This document shows positions 52,897 to 60,850 of a stretch of 64,000 nucleotides of DNA, in pieces. Position 1 is the first letter of the stretch. Each line of letters begins with the position of its first letter. The notes under the pieces are model-generated. The model was not told the DNA's origin and searched no databases. It worked only from the letters and a program-made list of their open reading frames with translations. The translations under genes were made by a program, and so were the position numbers. Origin of the DNA: Tamaricihabitans halophyticus (GTDB taxonomy: Bacteria; Actinomycetota; Actinomycetes; Mycobacteriales; Pseudonocardiaceae); the NCBI RefSeq assembly GCF_004340875.1, contig NZ_SLXQ01000017.1, positions 1 through 64,000 of the forward strand, given 5' to 3'.

Positions 52897-53789
52897 TTCA
52901 CCGCTCCCATCGTCATTCCCTCCGCGAAGTGCTTGCGTACCAGCAGGGCGAGGATCAACATCGGCGCCATGACAAGCAGGCCCGCGGCTGCCATCTGTCC
53001 CCATGCGACACCCTCCGGCATGACCAGGGTCATCAGCGCGACCGGCAGCGTTTCCGCCTCGGTACGGGCGAGGAAGGTGGGGAACAGGAACTCGTTCCAG
53101 GACAGCAGGAACGAGAAGACGGCGGCCACAAAGATTCCCGGCGCGGCAAGTGGCGTGATCACCCGCCAGAGCAGGTTCACCTGGGTGCAGCCGTCCAACC
53201 GCGCCGCTTCCTCGATCTCCAACGGCAGTCCGTCCACGAAGCCCTTGAGTAGCCAGGTGATGTACGGGACGACGAGCGAGAGGTTGACCACGACCAGCGC
53301 GAGATGTGTATCGATCAGCCCGAGACTGCGGAACAGGGTCAGGAACGGTAGCGCGATGGCGACACCGGGGATGAACTGGGTGGCCACGATGGCGAGCAAC
53401 ATGCCACGGTGTCCAGGGAAGCGGTACCGGGAGAAGGCATATGCCGCGAGCAGCGCGAGCGGGATCGACACGATGGTCGTGGCGACCGCGATCAGCACGC
53501 TGTTCACCAGCGCGCCCGTGAGGTCGCTGGCTCCGCCGAAGATCGCCAGGAAGTTGTCCAAAGTGGGCGTGAACAGGACAGCGGTACTGAACGCATCGCG
53601 TGCCGGTTTGAACGCGGTGAGTGCCATCCAGAAGATCGGGAACAGCACGAAGAAGAGAATCGCGAGCGTGGCCAGCACGCGCAGGAACGCGCGGCCGATC
53701 GCCCAGCCGCCACGCCGACGCCGTTGGCGTCGAACCGGTGCCGCGATCGCCGCTGGGTGTTTCGCGAGTTTCGTAGCCGTGTCGGTCAT
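52893..53789 (-). CDS. ABC transporter permease, MalG type
   Basis: A protein of 298 residues with six helices and a basic N-terminus. The EAA loop is GLPLEIEEAARLDGCTQVNLLWRVITPLAAPGIFVAAVFSFLLSWNEFLFPTFLARTEAETLPVALMTL, diagnostic for the second permease of sugar importers. ATG 53789 overlaps the MalF-type stop by four bases. No ATPase gene is in the locus, so a shared MsiK-like ATPase encoded elsewhere is expected, as is common in actinobacteria. Confidence 0.9.
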   Translation of the reverse strand: MTDTATKLAKHPAAIAAPVRRQRRRRGGWAIGRAFLRVLATLAILFFVLFPIFWMALTAFKPARDAFSTAVLFTPTLDNFLAIFGGASDLTGALVNSVLIAVATTIVSIPLALLAAYAFSRYRFPGHRGMLLAIVATQFIPGVAIALPFLTLFRSLGLIDTHLALVVVNLSLVVPYITWLLKGFVDGLPLEIEEAARLDGCTQVNLLWRVITPLAAPGIFVAAVFSFLLSWNEFLFPTFLARTEAETLPVALMTLVMPEGVAWGQMAAAGLLVMAPMLILALLVRKHFAEGMTMGAVK

Positions 53790-54703
53790 TTCGCCTCCTG
53801 CCTGGCCATCGCGATCAGATAAAGGGCGGCGAGTACGCCAAGGACGAGCACGATCACCCAGGACACCGCGGACGCGTAGCCGATATCCAGGAAAGTGAAG
53901 CCCTGCGAGTAGGCGAAGAAGTTCAGGCTCTCGGTTGCCCTGCCGGGCCCGCCCCCGGTAGTGGTGACGACCTGGTCGAAGATCTTGACCGAGAACACCG
54001 CCTTGAGGAAAACCACGATCAGCAACAGCGGGCGCAGTAACGGGAAAGTGACGCGCCAGAACTGCTGCCACGCATTCGCTCCGTCGATTCGTGCCGCCTC
54101 CCGAACTTCCGGTGAGATCGAGTTCAGCCCACCGAGCAGCATCAGCGCGATCAACGGAGCCCAGCCCCACACCTCGGTCAGCGCGAGCACCATCAACGCC
54201 CAGAACGGGTCACCGAGCCAGTTGATGTTGTCGGCGAACGGGAGCACGGAGTCCAGCATCTTGTCGTAGACACCGGTGTCCGGATTGAGCATGAATCGCC
54301 AGGAGAAGCCCTTGAGCGCCGGAGCTACCGCGAACGGCAGGATCAGTAGTGCCTTGGTCAGTGCGCTGAGCCGCGTGCGGTTGTTCAGGATCAGCGCGAT
54401 GCACAGGCCGAGCCCGACGGAAAGCACGACGGAGATAACCGTGAAGTTCAGTGTTACCAGCGCGCTGTTGAAGAAGGTGTCATCCGTGAACACCCGCTGG
54501 TACTGGGCGAGGCCGACGAACTCGCCGGCCTCGCGAGTTTCGTTCAGCCGCCAGTGCCGGAAACTCGTGATGAGCGCGGAAACGAGCGGATAGACGGTAG
54601 TCAGCACGACCGCGAGGAGCGCGGGGGCCAGGTGCAGGTACGGGACGGAGTGCTTGCGCAGCGGGGAACGTGAGCGTGGCCGCTGGACGGTGGTTGCCGC
54701 CAT
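53786..54703 (-). CDS. ABC transporter permease, MalF type
   Basis: A protein of 305 residues with six helices (HLAPALLAVVLTTVYPLVSALITSFRHW at the start). The EAA loop is ISPEVREAARIDGANAWQQFWRVTFPLLRPLLLIVVFLKAVFSVKIFDQVVTTTGGGPGRATESLNFFAY. It is the first gene of the importer operon; a LacI-type operator (54759-54772) lies 56 bases upstream of its start codon. Confidence 0.9.
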   Translation of the reverse strand: MAATTVQRPRSRSPLRKHSVPYLHLAPALLAVVLTTVYPLVSALITSFRHWRLNETREAGEFVGLAQYQRVFTDDTFFNSALVTLNFTVISVVLSVGLGLCIALILNNRTRLSALTKALLILPFAVAPALKGFSWRFMLNPDTGVYDKMLDSVLPFADNINWLGDPFWALMVLALTEVWGWAPLIALMLLGGLNSISPEVREAARIDGANAWQQFWRVTFPLLRPLLLIVVFLKAVFSVKIFDQVVTTTGGGPGRATESLNFFAYSQGFTFLDIGYASAVSWVIVLVLGVLAALYLIAMARQEAK

Positions 54704-54758
54704 CGGGGGGTCGACCTCCTCTGCCGGATGAACGGCGGAGCACGGGAATTCCGGGCAG

Positions 54759-54772
54759 TGTATGCGTATTCA
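54759..54772. promoter_or_regulatory. LacI-type operator before the importer operon
   Basis: TGTATGCGTATTCA, which matches the site at 56038-56051 (TGCATACGTATGAA) at 10 of 14 positions, including the central CGTAT. It is upstream of the MalF-type gene on the minus strand. A weaker relative (GCGTATGTAT) lies around 54908. Confidence 0.6.
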
Positions 54773-54930
54773 CAACTTTGAAGCAATGGTGGATTCGGCT
54801 GGTTGTGATAGTTGTGTTCCGCCCGGAAAAGGAGTTGTCCACCTGCGGTTATGCTGCGAAAGCAGCCCGTGACGGTCGCTGGGAAGCGGGCGACGGGATG
54901 ATGTATTGCGTATGTATCAGCTTGGTTGCA

Positions 54931-55932
54931 TTAGCCGTCGAGCGGTGTCGCGTGGGTCTGCCGCTCGATGAATCGGGGCGAGAGCACGATGCGTCGCGGC
55001 TCGCCGGTGTACGTCCCGGAGACCCGTTCCACCACCAGCCTGGCCGCGGTACGCGCCATTTCGTGCAGATCATGGCGGACGGTGCTCAGCTCGAAGCTCG
55101 TCCACGCGGCCATCGGGATATCGTCGAAGCCGATGACCGTGAGCTCGGCTGGTACCTGGACGCCAAGTCGTCGCGCGGCGTCCAGTACGCCAATGGCGAC
55201 CACGTCATTGCCGCAGAACAGTGCGGTTGGCGCGGGGTCGGCGGCAAGTAGCTCGGGTAGTGCGGTCCTACCGGTCTCGAACTCGAACGGGCCGTGCTTG
55301 GTGTGCGCCGGCCGCAGCGCGATACCCGCGTCCGCGAGCGCCTGGCGGAACCCGAGTTCGCGATCCCTGCCGGTGCTGGTGTTGTCCGGGCCGAAGATTC
55401 CGCCGATATGCCGGTGTCCGCTGGCCACGAGCTGGTTGGCCACCTGCTCGCCGCCGAGCCGGTTGTCCACCACGACGGCATCGGCCGGTGTGGTGCCCTC
55501 CCGGTTCAGGTAGACGAACGGCAGCTCGCGGCGCTGCAGCTCGGCGGGCAGCGCCGAATCGAGGGTGGAGGTGGCCAGCACCAGGCCGTCGATGGAGTGA
55601 TCGGTCAGTCGTTCGGCGGCACCCATGGCCTCGGAGCGCTCGGTGAACAGCATCATCCGGTAGCCGTGTGCTTCGAGTTCGTCGTGCAACGGGCCGACCA
55701 GATGCGGGTAGAACGGGTTCGTCAGATCGCTGACCAGTACGCCGATTCGATGGCTGCTGCGCGTGGACAGGCTGCGACCGGCCTCGCTCGGTACGTAGTT
55801 GAGCGCCTCGGCCGCCTGTCGAACCCTGCGCACGGTCTCGTCGGATACCCGGGGGTCGCCACGGAGCGCACGGGAAACCGTCGGCTGTGAAACGCCGGCG
55901 AGCCGTGCCACGTCGCGGCTGGTTATCCCCAC
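54931..55932 (-). CDS. LacI-family regulator of the catabolic locus
   Basis: A protein of 333 residues from GTG 55932, preceded by GGGAGGA. Helix-turn-helix and hinge: ITSRDVARLAGVSQPTVSRALRGDPRVSDETVRRVRQAAEALNYVPSEAGRSLSTRSSHRIGVLVSDLTNPFYPHLV, followed by a full periplasmic-binding-protein-like effector domain (DGLVLATSTLDSALPAELQ, TALFCGNDVVAIGVLDAARRLGVQVPAELTVIGFDDIPMAAW). It lies between the importer operon (same strand, downstream) and the divergent bicupin operon. Similar operators before both indicate that it controls them together, with a sugar-like inducer. Confidence 0.9.
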   Translation of the reverse strand: MGITSRDVARLAGVSQPTVSRALRGDPRVSDETVRRVRQAAEALNYVPSEAGRSLSTRSSHRIGVLVSDLTNPFYPHLVGPLHDELEAHGYRMMLFTERSEAMGAAERLTDHSIDGLVLATSTLDSALPAELQRRELPFVYLNREGTTPADAVVVDNRLGGEQVANQLVASGHRHIGGIFGPDNTSTGRDRELGFRQALADAGIALRPAHTKHGPFEFETGRTALPELLAADPAPTALFCGNDVVAIGVLDAARRLGVQVPAELTVIGFDDIPMAAWTSFELSTVRHDLHEMARTAARLVVERVSGTYTGEPRRIVLSPRFIERQTHATPLDG

Positions 55933-56007
55933 GGTTCCTCCCAGTAGTTGCGCCGGATGAAGCATACGTCCTCGTACCGAAGTTGGATTCAGATGCCCAG
56001 GCAGGGG

Positions 56008-56036
56008 TTGACAAGCCTCGGTGCCACGGCGATAAC
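56008..56036 (+). promoter_or_regulatory. sigma-70 promoter of the bicupin/HisD-like operon
   Basis: TTGACA (56008-56013), a 17-base spacer and GATAAC (56031-56036). The operator at 56038 covers the expected start site. Confidence 0.7.
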
Positions 56037-56037
56037 G

Positions 56038-56051
56038 TGCATACGTATGAA
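56038..56051. promoter_or_regulatory. LacI-type operator over the transcription start
   Basis: TGCATACGTATGAA with the perfect palindrome CATACGTATG at 56040-56049. It starts two bases after the -10 hexamer, so LacI binding would prevent transcription. Confidence 0.7.
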
Positions 56052-56069
56052 CAAGGAGGGATCCAGCTA

Positions 56070-57209
56070 ATGAGTGATCGCGTGACGGTGACCGAGGCCG
56101 AGGCGGCCAGGCGCACCATCCGCCGCACCGACTTCGTCTCCTGCAACCAGGCGTTCATCGACTGCCGTACGCCAGGGTCGGATCGCAAGGAGAACTACGC
56201 GATGGTCGGCCCCGGTGTCACCCAGAGCGCCGATCAGGTGGTGAACCTGCGCGAACCGCATGGCTACAACATCGGCGCCGCCGCGATGCCGAACGGGATC
56301 ACCAACAACCTGCACCTGCATTACACCGCGGAGGTGTTCTACTGCTTCCGAGGCGAGTTCCTGCTGCGTTGGGGCGCGGACGGCAAGGAAGGCGAACTCG
56401 TGCTACGCGAGGGCGATATCGCCTCGATGCCGACCTGGATCTTCCGTGGGTTCACCAATATCGGCCCTGACGACGGTTGGTTGTTCACCACGCTGGGGCA
56501 CGACGACACCGGTGGCATCATCTGGGGCCCGTCTGTGCTGCGCGAGGCGGAGGGACATGGCCTGTTCCTCACCGCCGAAGGGCAGCTCATCGACACGGTA
56601 GCCGGTGACGAGCCGCCGGCCGACGTCGAACTGGTCCGGCCGATCAGTGATGCGCAGATCGCCGGACTGCGCTCGTACAGTGTGGCGCAGATGCGTCGGC
56701 GAATCGCCGCCACCAGCGATCTCGAATACTCGGCGACCCCGTTTCTGGACAGCACTCTCCCCGGCGGCGGTGCACAGCTGGCGCTGGTGATCGGGTACGG
56801 CATGACCGAGGACATGCATCAGGAACCGAGGGTGTTCAACCCGCACGGGCATAACGTCGCGTGGCTGCGTGCCGAACCGGAGCAAGGCATGTTGCCGCAC
56901 CGGCACGCCGAGACCCAGGTGTTACTCGTGAAGGACGGAACCTGGGAGGTCACGCTCAACCTGCATGACGAGGTGACAGTCCAACTTGGACCGTGGGACA
57001 TGCTCTCGGTGCCGCGCGGAGCCTGGCGCTCGCTGCGAAACGTTGGTCCGGAAACGGCGACGATGCTGGTGATCAACGGTGGTGATGGCCGGGTGCGACT
57101 GGAATGGGATGACGAGGTCGTGAAGGCTGCCGCGGACGCGGGCGTCGCGACCGACCACAACGGCTATATCGCGCCGTACGCGCTTGTCCCGCGAACGCTC
57201 GATCGATGA
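56070..57209 (+). CDS. bicupin protein
   Basis: A protein of 379 residues with ATG 56070 and AAGGAGGG upstream. Two cupin units are seen: the first with the metal-type His pair in NGITNNLHLHYTAEVFYCFRGEFLLRWG and GDIASMPTWIFRGFTNIG, the second with PEQGMLPHRHAETQVLLVKDGTWEVTLNLHDEVTVQLGPWDMLSVPRGAWRSLRNVG. Bicupins include ring-cleaving dioxygenases, decarboxylases and sugar-binding proteins, and this one matches none clearly. It is the first gene of the LacI-controlled plus-strand operon, so it probably performs an early step on the imported compound. Confidence 0.78.
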   Translation: MSDRVTVTEAEAARRTIRRTDFVSCNQAFIDCRTPGSDRKENYAMVGPGVTQSADQVVNLREPHGYNIGAAAMPNGITNNLHLHYTAEVFYCFRGEFLLRWGADGKEGELVLREGDIASMPTWIFRGFTNIGPDDGWLFTTLGHDDTGGIIWGPSVLREAEGHGLFLTAEGQLIDTVAGDEPPADVELVRPISDAQIAGLRSYSVAQMRRRIAATSDLEYSATPFLDSTLPGGGAQLALVIGYGMTEDMHQEPRVFNPHGHNVAWLRAEPEQGMLPHRHAETQVLLVKDGTWEVTLNLHDEVTVQLGPWDMLSVPRGAWRSLRNVGPETATMLVINGGDGRVRLEWDDEVVKAAADAGVATDHNGYIAPYALVPRTLDR

Positions 57210-57907
57210 CCGCGCCCGCGCTCGTACTGGCGCCAGGAATGCTCTGCGACGCCAACCTATGGGACGATCTGCGCGGCTCGCTCGACTCGCGCATGGTGGA
57301 CGTTGAGCTGACCGCCTCGAGTATCGGCGGGATGGCGCGACAGATACTTGCGGCCACCACGGAACCTTTCGTGCTCGCCGGCTTGAGTCTCGGCGCGATC
57401 GTCGGTTTCGAGGTGCTGCGGTTGGCGCCGGAGCGCGTTCTCGGCTTCTGCGCGATGTCCACCAACGCGGGTGCTCCGCGAGCGCAGCAGCTCGACCAGT
57501 GGACGGCGCTCGATCGACAGGTGGCGGAGGGCGGTTTCGCCGATGCGATCGAATCCATCCTGCCGACCATGTACGCCGTACCCGAACCCTCGGCGGGACA
57601 CGCGGACCGGTTTCGTGCCATGGCACGGCGAGTCGGTCCGGACGTGTTCCGTGCTCAGTTAGCCGCGCAGGCTACCAGGGACGACGCGTTGCCGAGCCTG
57701 CGTTCGGTCCGGGCACCGACGCTGGTGCTCAGCGGCGGCGCCGATGTGTTGTGTCCGAAGGATTTCCATACCGCGATCGCCTCCGCGATCCCCGGCGCGG
57801 AGTTGCGCACCCTGCCGGGCGCTGGCCACCTGCTGCCCATCGAGCGACCGGCAGAGGTGGCCGCGCTACTTGGTGACTGGCTACACCGACACGTGAGGAG
57901 TCTTTGA
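57206..57907 (+). CDS. alpha/beta hydrolase
   Basis: A protein of 233 residues. The nucleophile elbow is FVLAGLSLGAIVGFEVLRLAPERV (GLSLG), the acid is in LVLSGGADVLCPKDFH and the histidine in LPGAGHLLPIERPAEV. The short N-terminus (LVLAPGMLCDANLWDDLRGSL) resembles small esterase/lactonase-type enzymes. Both ends overlap neighbours (ATGA with the bicupin, TGATG with the HisD-like gene), so it is a full member of the pathway, perhaps opening a lactone or ester. Confidence 0.85.
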   Translation: MTAPALVLAPGMLCDANLWDDLRGSLDSRMVDVELTASSIGGMARQILAATTEPFVLAGLSLGAIVGFEVLRLAPERVLGFCAMSTNAGAPRAQQLDQWTALDRQVAEGGFADAIESILPTMYAVPEPSAGHADRFRAMARRVGPDVFRAQLAAQATRDDALPSLRSVRAPTLVLSGGADVLCPKDFHTAIASAIPGAELRTLPGAGHLLPIERPAEVAALLGDWLHRHVRSL

Positions 57908-59223
57908 TGCCGGAGTACTTGAAGCGACCCAGCTCCATCCAGCAGGGACAGGTCGACCACGCCGAGGTGCGCGAACGGGTAACCGAGATCATTGCCGAGG
58001 TACGCGAGCGAGGCGATGCGGCGGTACGGGAATACTCGACGAAGTTCGACTCGTGGTCGCCCGATTCGTTCCGGCTTTCGGCCGAGGAGGTGCGCCGGAT
58101 CGTCGCCGACGTGCCGGAGCAAGTGCTTACGGATATTCGCTTCGTGCAGGACCAGGTGCGCGGATTCGCCGAACACCAGCGCGCTTCGATGCGCGATATC
58201 GAGGTGGAAACCCTTCCCGGTGTGCGGCTGGGGCAACGGCATATTCCGGTTTCGGCGGTGGGCGCCTATGTGCCAGGTGGTAGATACCCGCTTACCGCGT
58301 CCGCGCATATGACGATCGTGACGGCGAAAGTCGCTGGAGTGTCCAGGGTTGTCGCGTGTACCCCGCCGATCCGTGGCGAGGTGCCTTCGGCGACCATCGC
58401 CGCGATGCACCTGGCTGGCGCCGACGAGATCTACCTGCTTGGCGGTGTACAGGCGATGGCCGCGCTGGCTGTTGGTACCGAGACGATGTCCAGTGTGGAT
58501 ATGATCGCCGGCCCGGGGAACGCCTATGTGGCGGAGGCCAAGCGTCAACTCTTCGGTGAGGTGGGGATCGACCTGTTCGCCGGTCCTACCGAGATCCTGA
58601 TCGTCGCTGACCATACGGCGGATCCGTTCGTAGTGGCGGTGGACCTGCTTTCGCAGGCCGAACACGGGCCCGACTCGCCGGCCGTGCTTGTCGCCACTTC
58701 GGCCGAGCTTGGTCGTGCGGTGCACGAGCATGTGGAGCGGTTGCTTCCCGGTATGCCGACCAATGATTTCGCCGGCCCGGCATGGCGCGACTACGGCGAG
58801 ATCGTCGTGGTGGACTCGCTTGCCGAGGCGTTCACCGTGGCCGACGATTATGCCAGCGAGCACGTGCAGATCCTCACCGAGAATCCCCGGCAGGCGCTGG
58901 ACAAGATGACCCAATACGGCGCGCTGTTCCTCGGCGAGGGGACCTGCGTGTCCTATGGCGACAAGGTAATCGGCACCAATCACGTGTTGCCGACAAAGGG
59001 TGCTGCCAGGTATACGGGCGGGCTCTGGGTTGGCAAGTACCTGAAGACGGTGACCTATCAGGAAGTGACCGATCAGGAGGCGAGCGCGCGACTCGGCGAG
59101 ATCTGCGGGCGCGCGTCCAGGGTCGAGCTGTTCGAGGGGCACGCTCGCTCGGGGGACGTGCGGGCGGCCAAGTACGGTGCCGCCGAACTGGACTGGGCGC
59201 CAGAAACGGGCGCGCGCGGATGA
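57907..59223 (+). CDS. histidinol-dehydrogenase homologue (catabolic alcohol dehydrogenase), copy 2
   Basis: A protein of 438 residues. HisD motifs: VSAVGAYVPGGRYPLTASAHMTIVTAKVAGVSRVVACTPP, GNAYVAEAKRQLFGEVGIDLFAGPTEILIVADH, the Gln/His zinc site LLSQAEHGPDSPAVLVAT, the catalytic Glu-His in DYASEHVQILTENPRQ, IGTNHVLPTKGAARYTGGLWV and a C-terminal EGHARSGDVR that supplies the late His. It differs clearly from copy 1, so the two are old paralogues, probably for different alcohols. The GPDSPA variant after QAEH is shared in kind with copy 1. It lies within an operon that also has an SDR and an aldolase. Confidence 0.87.
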   Translation: MPEYLKRPSSIQQGQVDHAEVRERVTEIIAEVRERGDAAVREYSTKFDSWSPDSFRLSAEEVRRIVADVPEQVLTDIRFVQDQVRGFAEHQRASMRDIEVETLPGVRLGQRHIPVSAVGAYVPGGRYPLTASAHMTIVTAKVAGVSRVVACTPPIRGEVPSATIAAMHLAGADEIYLLGGVQAMAALAVGTETMSSVDMIAGPGNAYVAEAKRQLFGEVGIDLFAGPTEILIVADHTADPFVVAVDLLSQAEHGPDSPAVLVATSAELGRAVHEHVERLLPGMPTNDFAGPAWRDYGEIVVVDSLAEAFTVADDYASEHVQILTENPRQALDKMTQYGALFLGEGTCVSYGDKVIGTNHVLPTKGAARYTGGLWVGKYLKTVTYQEVTDQEASARLGEICGRASRVELFEGHARSGDVRAAKYGAAELDWAPETGARG

Positions 59224-59984
59224 GCGCGGTACTCGCCGGCCGTACGGCATTGGTCACCGGTGGCGGAAACGGTTTGGGCCGGGCCATGTGTGCCGCACTT
59301 GCCGAGGCGGGGGTACGGGTTCTCGCCGCAGGGCGCACCCAGTCCACGGTGGACGAAACCGTGCGCGGTCTCGCCAAGCCTGGTCGCGCGGTCGTGGTGG
59401 ATGTGGCCGATCCGGGATCGGTGACCGCGATGGCCGAGCAGCTGGCCGACGAAGAAGTGTCCATCGTCGTCAACAACGCTGGTGTTCCTGGCCCGGTCAA
59501 GGAACTCACCGAGATCGAACCCGCGGAGTGGGACGAGGTCTTCGCGGTGAATGTACGTGGTGCTTATCTGGTGTGCCGGGCGATGTTGCCCGGCATGCTC
59601 GAGCGGGGCACCGGCGACATCGTCAATCTGGCCTCGGTGAGCGGGAAACGCCCATTGGCGCGGCGCACACCGTACTGCGCGGCGAAGATGGCCGTACTCG
59701 GACTGACCACGACGCTCGCCGCCGAGGTGGGACCACGTGGCGTGAACGTCAATTCGCTTTCGCCTGGCCCCGTTGCCGGGCCGCGGATGGAGCGCAATTT
59801 TCGGTTGGAAGCCGAGCGTACCGGCACCAGTTATGCCGAGGCGGAGGCAGCGTTCGTATCCAGGGCCGCGCTTGGCCGGATGGTCACCGAGCACGAGGTG
59901 GCCAGCGCCTTACTCGGCATGCTGTCGATGCCTGGGCTGTGCGCGGCGGATATCGATCTGTCCGCGGGGATGGTCGCCAGATGA
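59220..59984 (+). CDS. short-chain dehydrogenase/reductase (SDR)
   Basis: A protein of 254 residues from ATG 59220, overlapping the HisD-like stop. TGGGNGLGRAMCAALAEAG is the cofactor motif, NNAGVPGPVKELTEIE the structural motif, and Ser/Tyr/Lys lie in NLASVSGKRPLARRTPYCAAKMAVLGL. The end (GLCAADIDLSAGMVAR) deviates from the usual DGG tail. It would oxidise or reduce a secondary alcohol/ketone between the HisD-like step and the aldolase step. Confidence 0.88.
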   Translation: MSAVLAGRTALVTGGGNGLGRAMCAALAEAGVRVLAAGRTQSTVDETVRGLAKPGRAVVVDVADPGSVTAMAEQLADEEVSIVVNNAGVPGPVKELTEIEPAEWDEVFAVNVRGAYLVCRAMLPGMLERGTGDIVNLASVSGKRPLARRTPYCAAKMAVLGLTTTLAAEVGPRGVNVNSLSPGPVAGPRMERNFRLEAERTGTSYAEAEAAFVSRAALGRMVTEHEVASALLGMLSMPGLCAADIDLSAGMVAR

Positions 59985-60715
59985 GTATCAAGCAGCGGCT
60001 GCGGGCAGGGGAGCGGTTGCGCGGTGGGCTGCTGCGTATCCCCGCGGATTTCCTGGTCGAGCTGGCCGGCGTGGCCGGGTTGGATTTCGTACTCATCGAT
60101 TGCGAGCACGGCCCGGCCGACCTGATCACCGTGCAGCAGCACATCGTGGCGGCCCAGGCGCATGGCCTTGGCGTGCTGGTGCGGGTAGGCAGGGCTGAAC
60201 CGGACTTCGTGTTGCGGGTGCTGGATATCGGCGCCGAAGGCATCGTTGTGCCGCATGTCGATACACCAGAGGACGCGCGGCGTGCGGTGCGCGCGGCGCA
60301 TTATCCACCGCGCGGGGACCGAGGGTTTGCCACCTACTCCCGTGCGGGTTCGTTCGGTGCGGTCAGTATCGCGGCGCACCTGGCTAACGCGGCCGACACC
60401 ACGCTGGTGGTTCCGATGCTGGAGACCGCGGGGGCCTGCGCGGCCGCGGCCGATATTGCTGCGGTGGACGGGGTGGACGCGCTGCTCGTCGGGCCGGCCG
60501 ATCTGTCGGTATCGATGGGTTACTCGGAGGGACCAGCGGAACCGGCGGTCCAAGCGATGCTGGACAAGGTGGTGGCAGCCGCGGAAGTGGCTGGCCGGCC
60601 GATGTTTCACATCGTAGGTACGGCCGAGCAAGCGCGCAGCCTCCCGGCAGGTGCGGTGGTCTTCAACCTTGCGCACGTGTTGCTCGGGACTTTCCGGAGC
60701 CTTGCCGATTCCTGA
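59981..60715 (+). CDS. HpaI/HpcH-type class II aldolase
   Basis: A protein of 244 residues from ATG 59981 (ATGA overlap). Family motifs: ELAGVAGLDFVLIDCEHGPADLITVQQHIVAAQAHGLGVLVRVGRAEP, DIGAEGIVVPHVDTPEDARRAVRAAHYPPRGDRGFATYSRAG, PMLETAGACAAAADIAAVDGVDALLVGPADLSVSMGY. Metal ligands are the conserved Glu and Asp of LETAGA and PADLS; Ala takes the place of Glu in the usual ETxxA(V/L)-type helix. These enzymes split 4-hydroxy-2-oxo acids to pyruvate and an aldehyde. As the last gene of the operon it fits the final carbon-carbon cleavage. Confidence 0.88.
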   Translation: MSIKQRLRAGERLRGGLLRIPADFLVELAGVAGLDFVLIDCEHGPADLITVQQHIVAAQAHGLGVLVRVGRAEPDFVLRVLDIGAEGIVVPHVDTPEDARRAVRAAHYPPRGDRGFATYSRAGSFGAVSIAAHLANAADTTLVVPMLETAGACAAAADIAAVDGVDALLVGPADLSVSMGYSEGPAEPAVQAMLDKVVAAAEVAGRPMFHIVGTAEQARSLPAGAVVFNLAHVLLGTFRSLADS

Positions 60716-60850
60716 GTCAACAGGGCCTATGCCCGGGCATTGCTGAATCTATCGCCGCAAGGAATACCGCAGCGGATAAATGTGTATTATCACTAAAAGA
60801 TACGAGGTGAATCAACCTACTACTTTAATTCTAGCAGAAGGGGTCCGAAT
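60716..60850. promoter_or_regulatory. AT-rich leader of the HelD-like gene with palindromes
   Basis: A 135-base region, much richer in A and T from about 60775 on than anything around it. It contains the perfect palindrome ATGCCCGGGCAT (60729-60740), a TATTAT hexamer at 60785-60790 and the imperfect dyad AGGTGAATCAACCT (60805-60818). It probably carries the promoter for the following gene. The rifamycin-associated element known before some helR genes is not present. Confidence 0.5.

Noticed and set aside
57655-59250. A 531-codon minus-strand frame
   Set aside because: It is antisense to the HisD-like gene, typical of high-GC shadow frames, with no recognisable motif.
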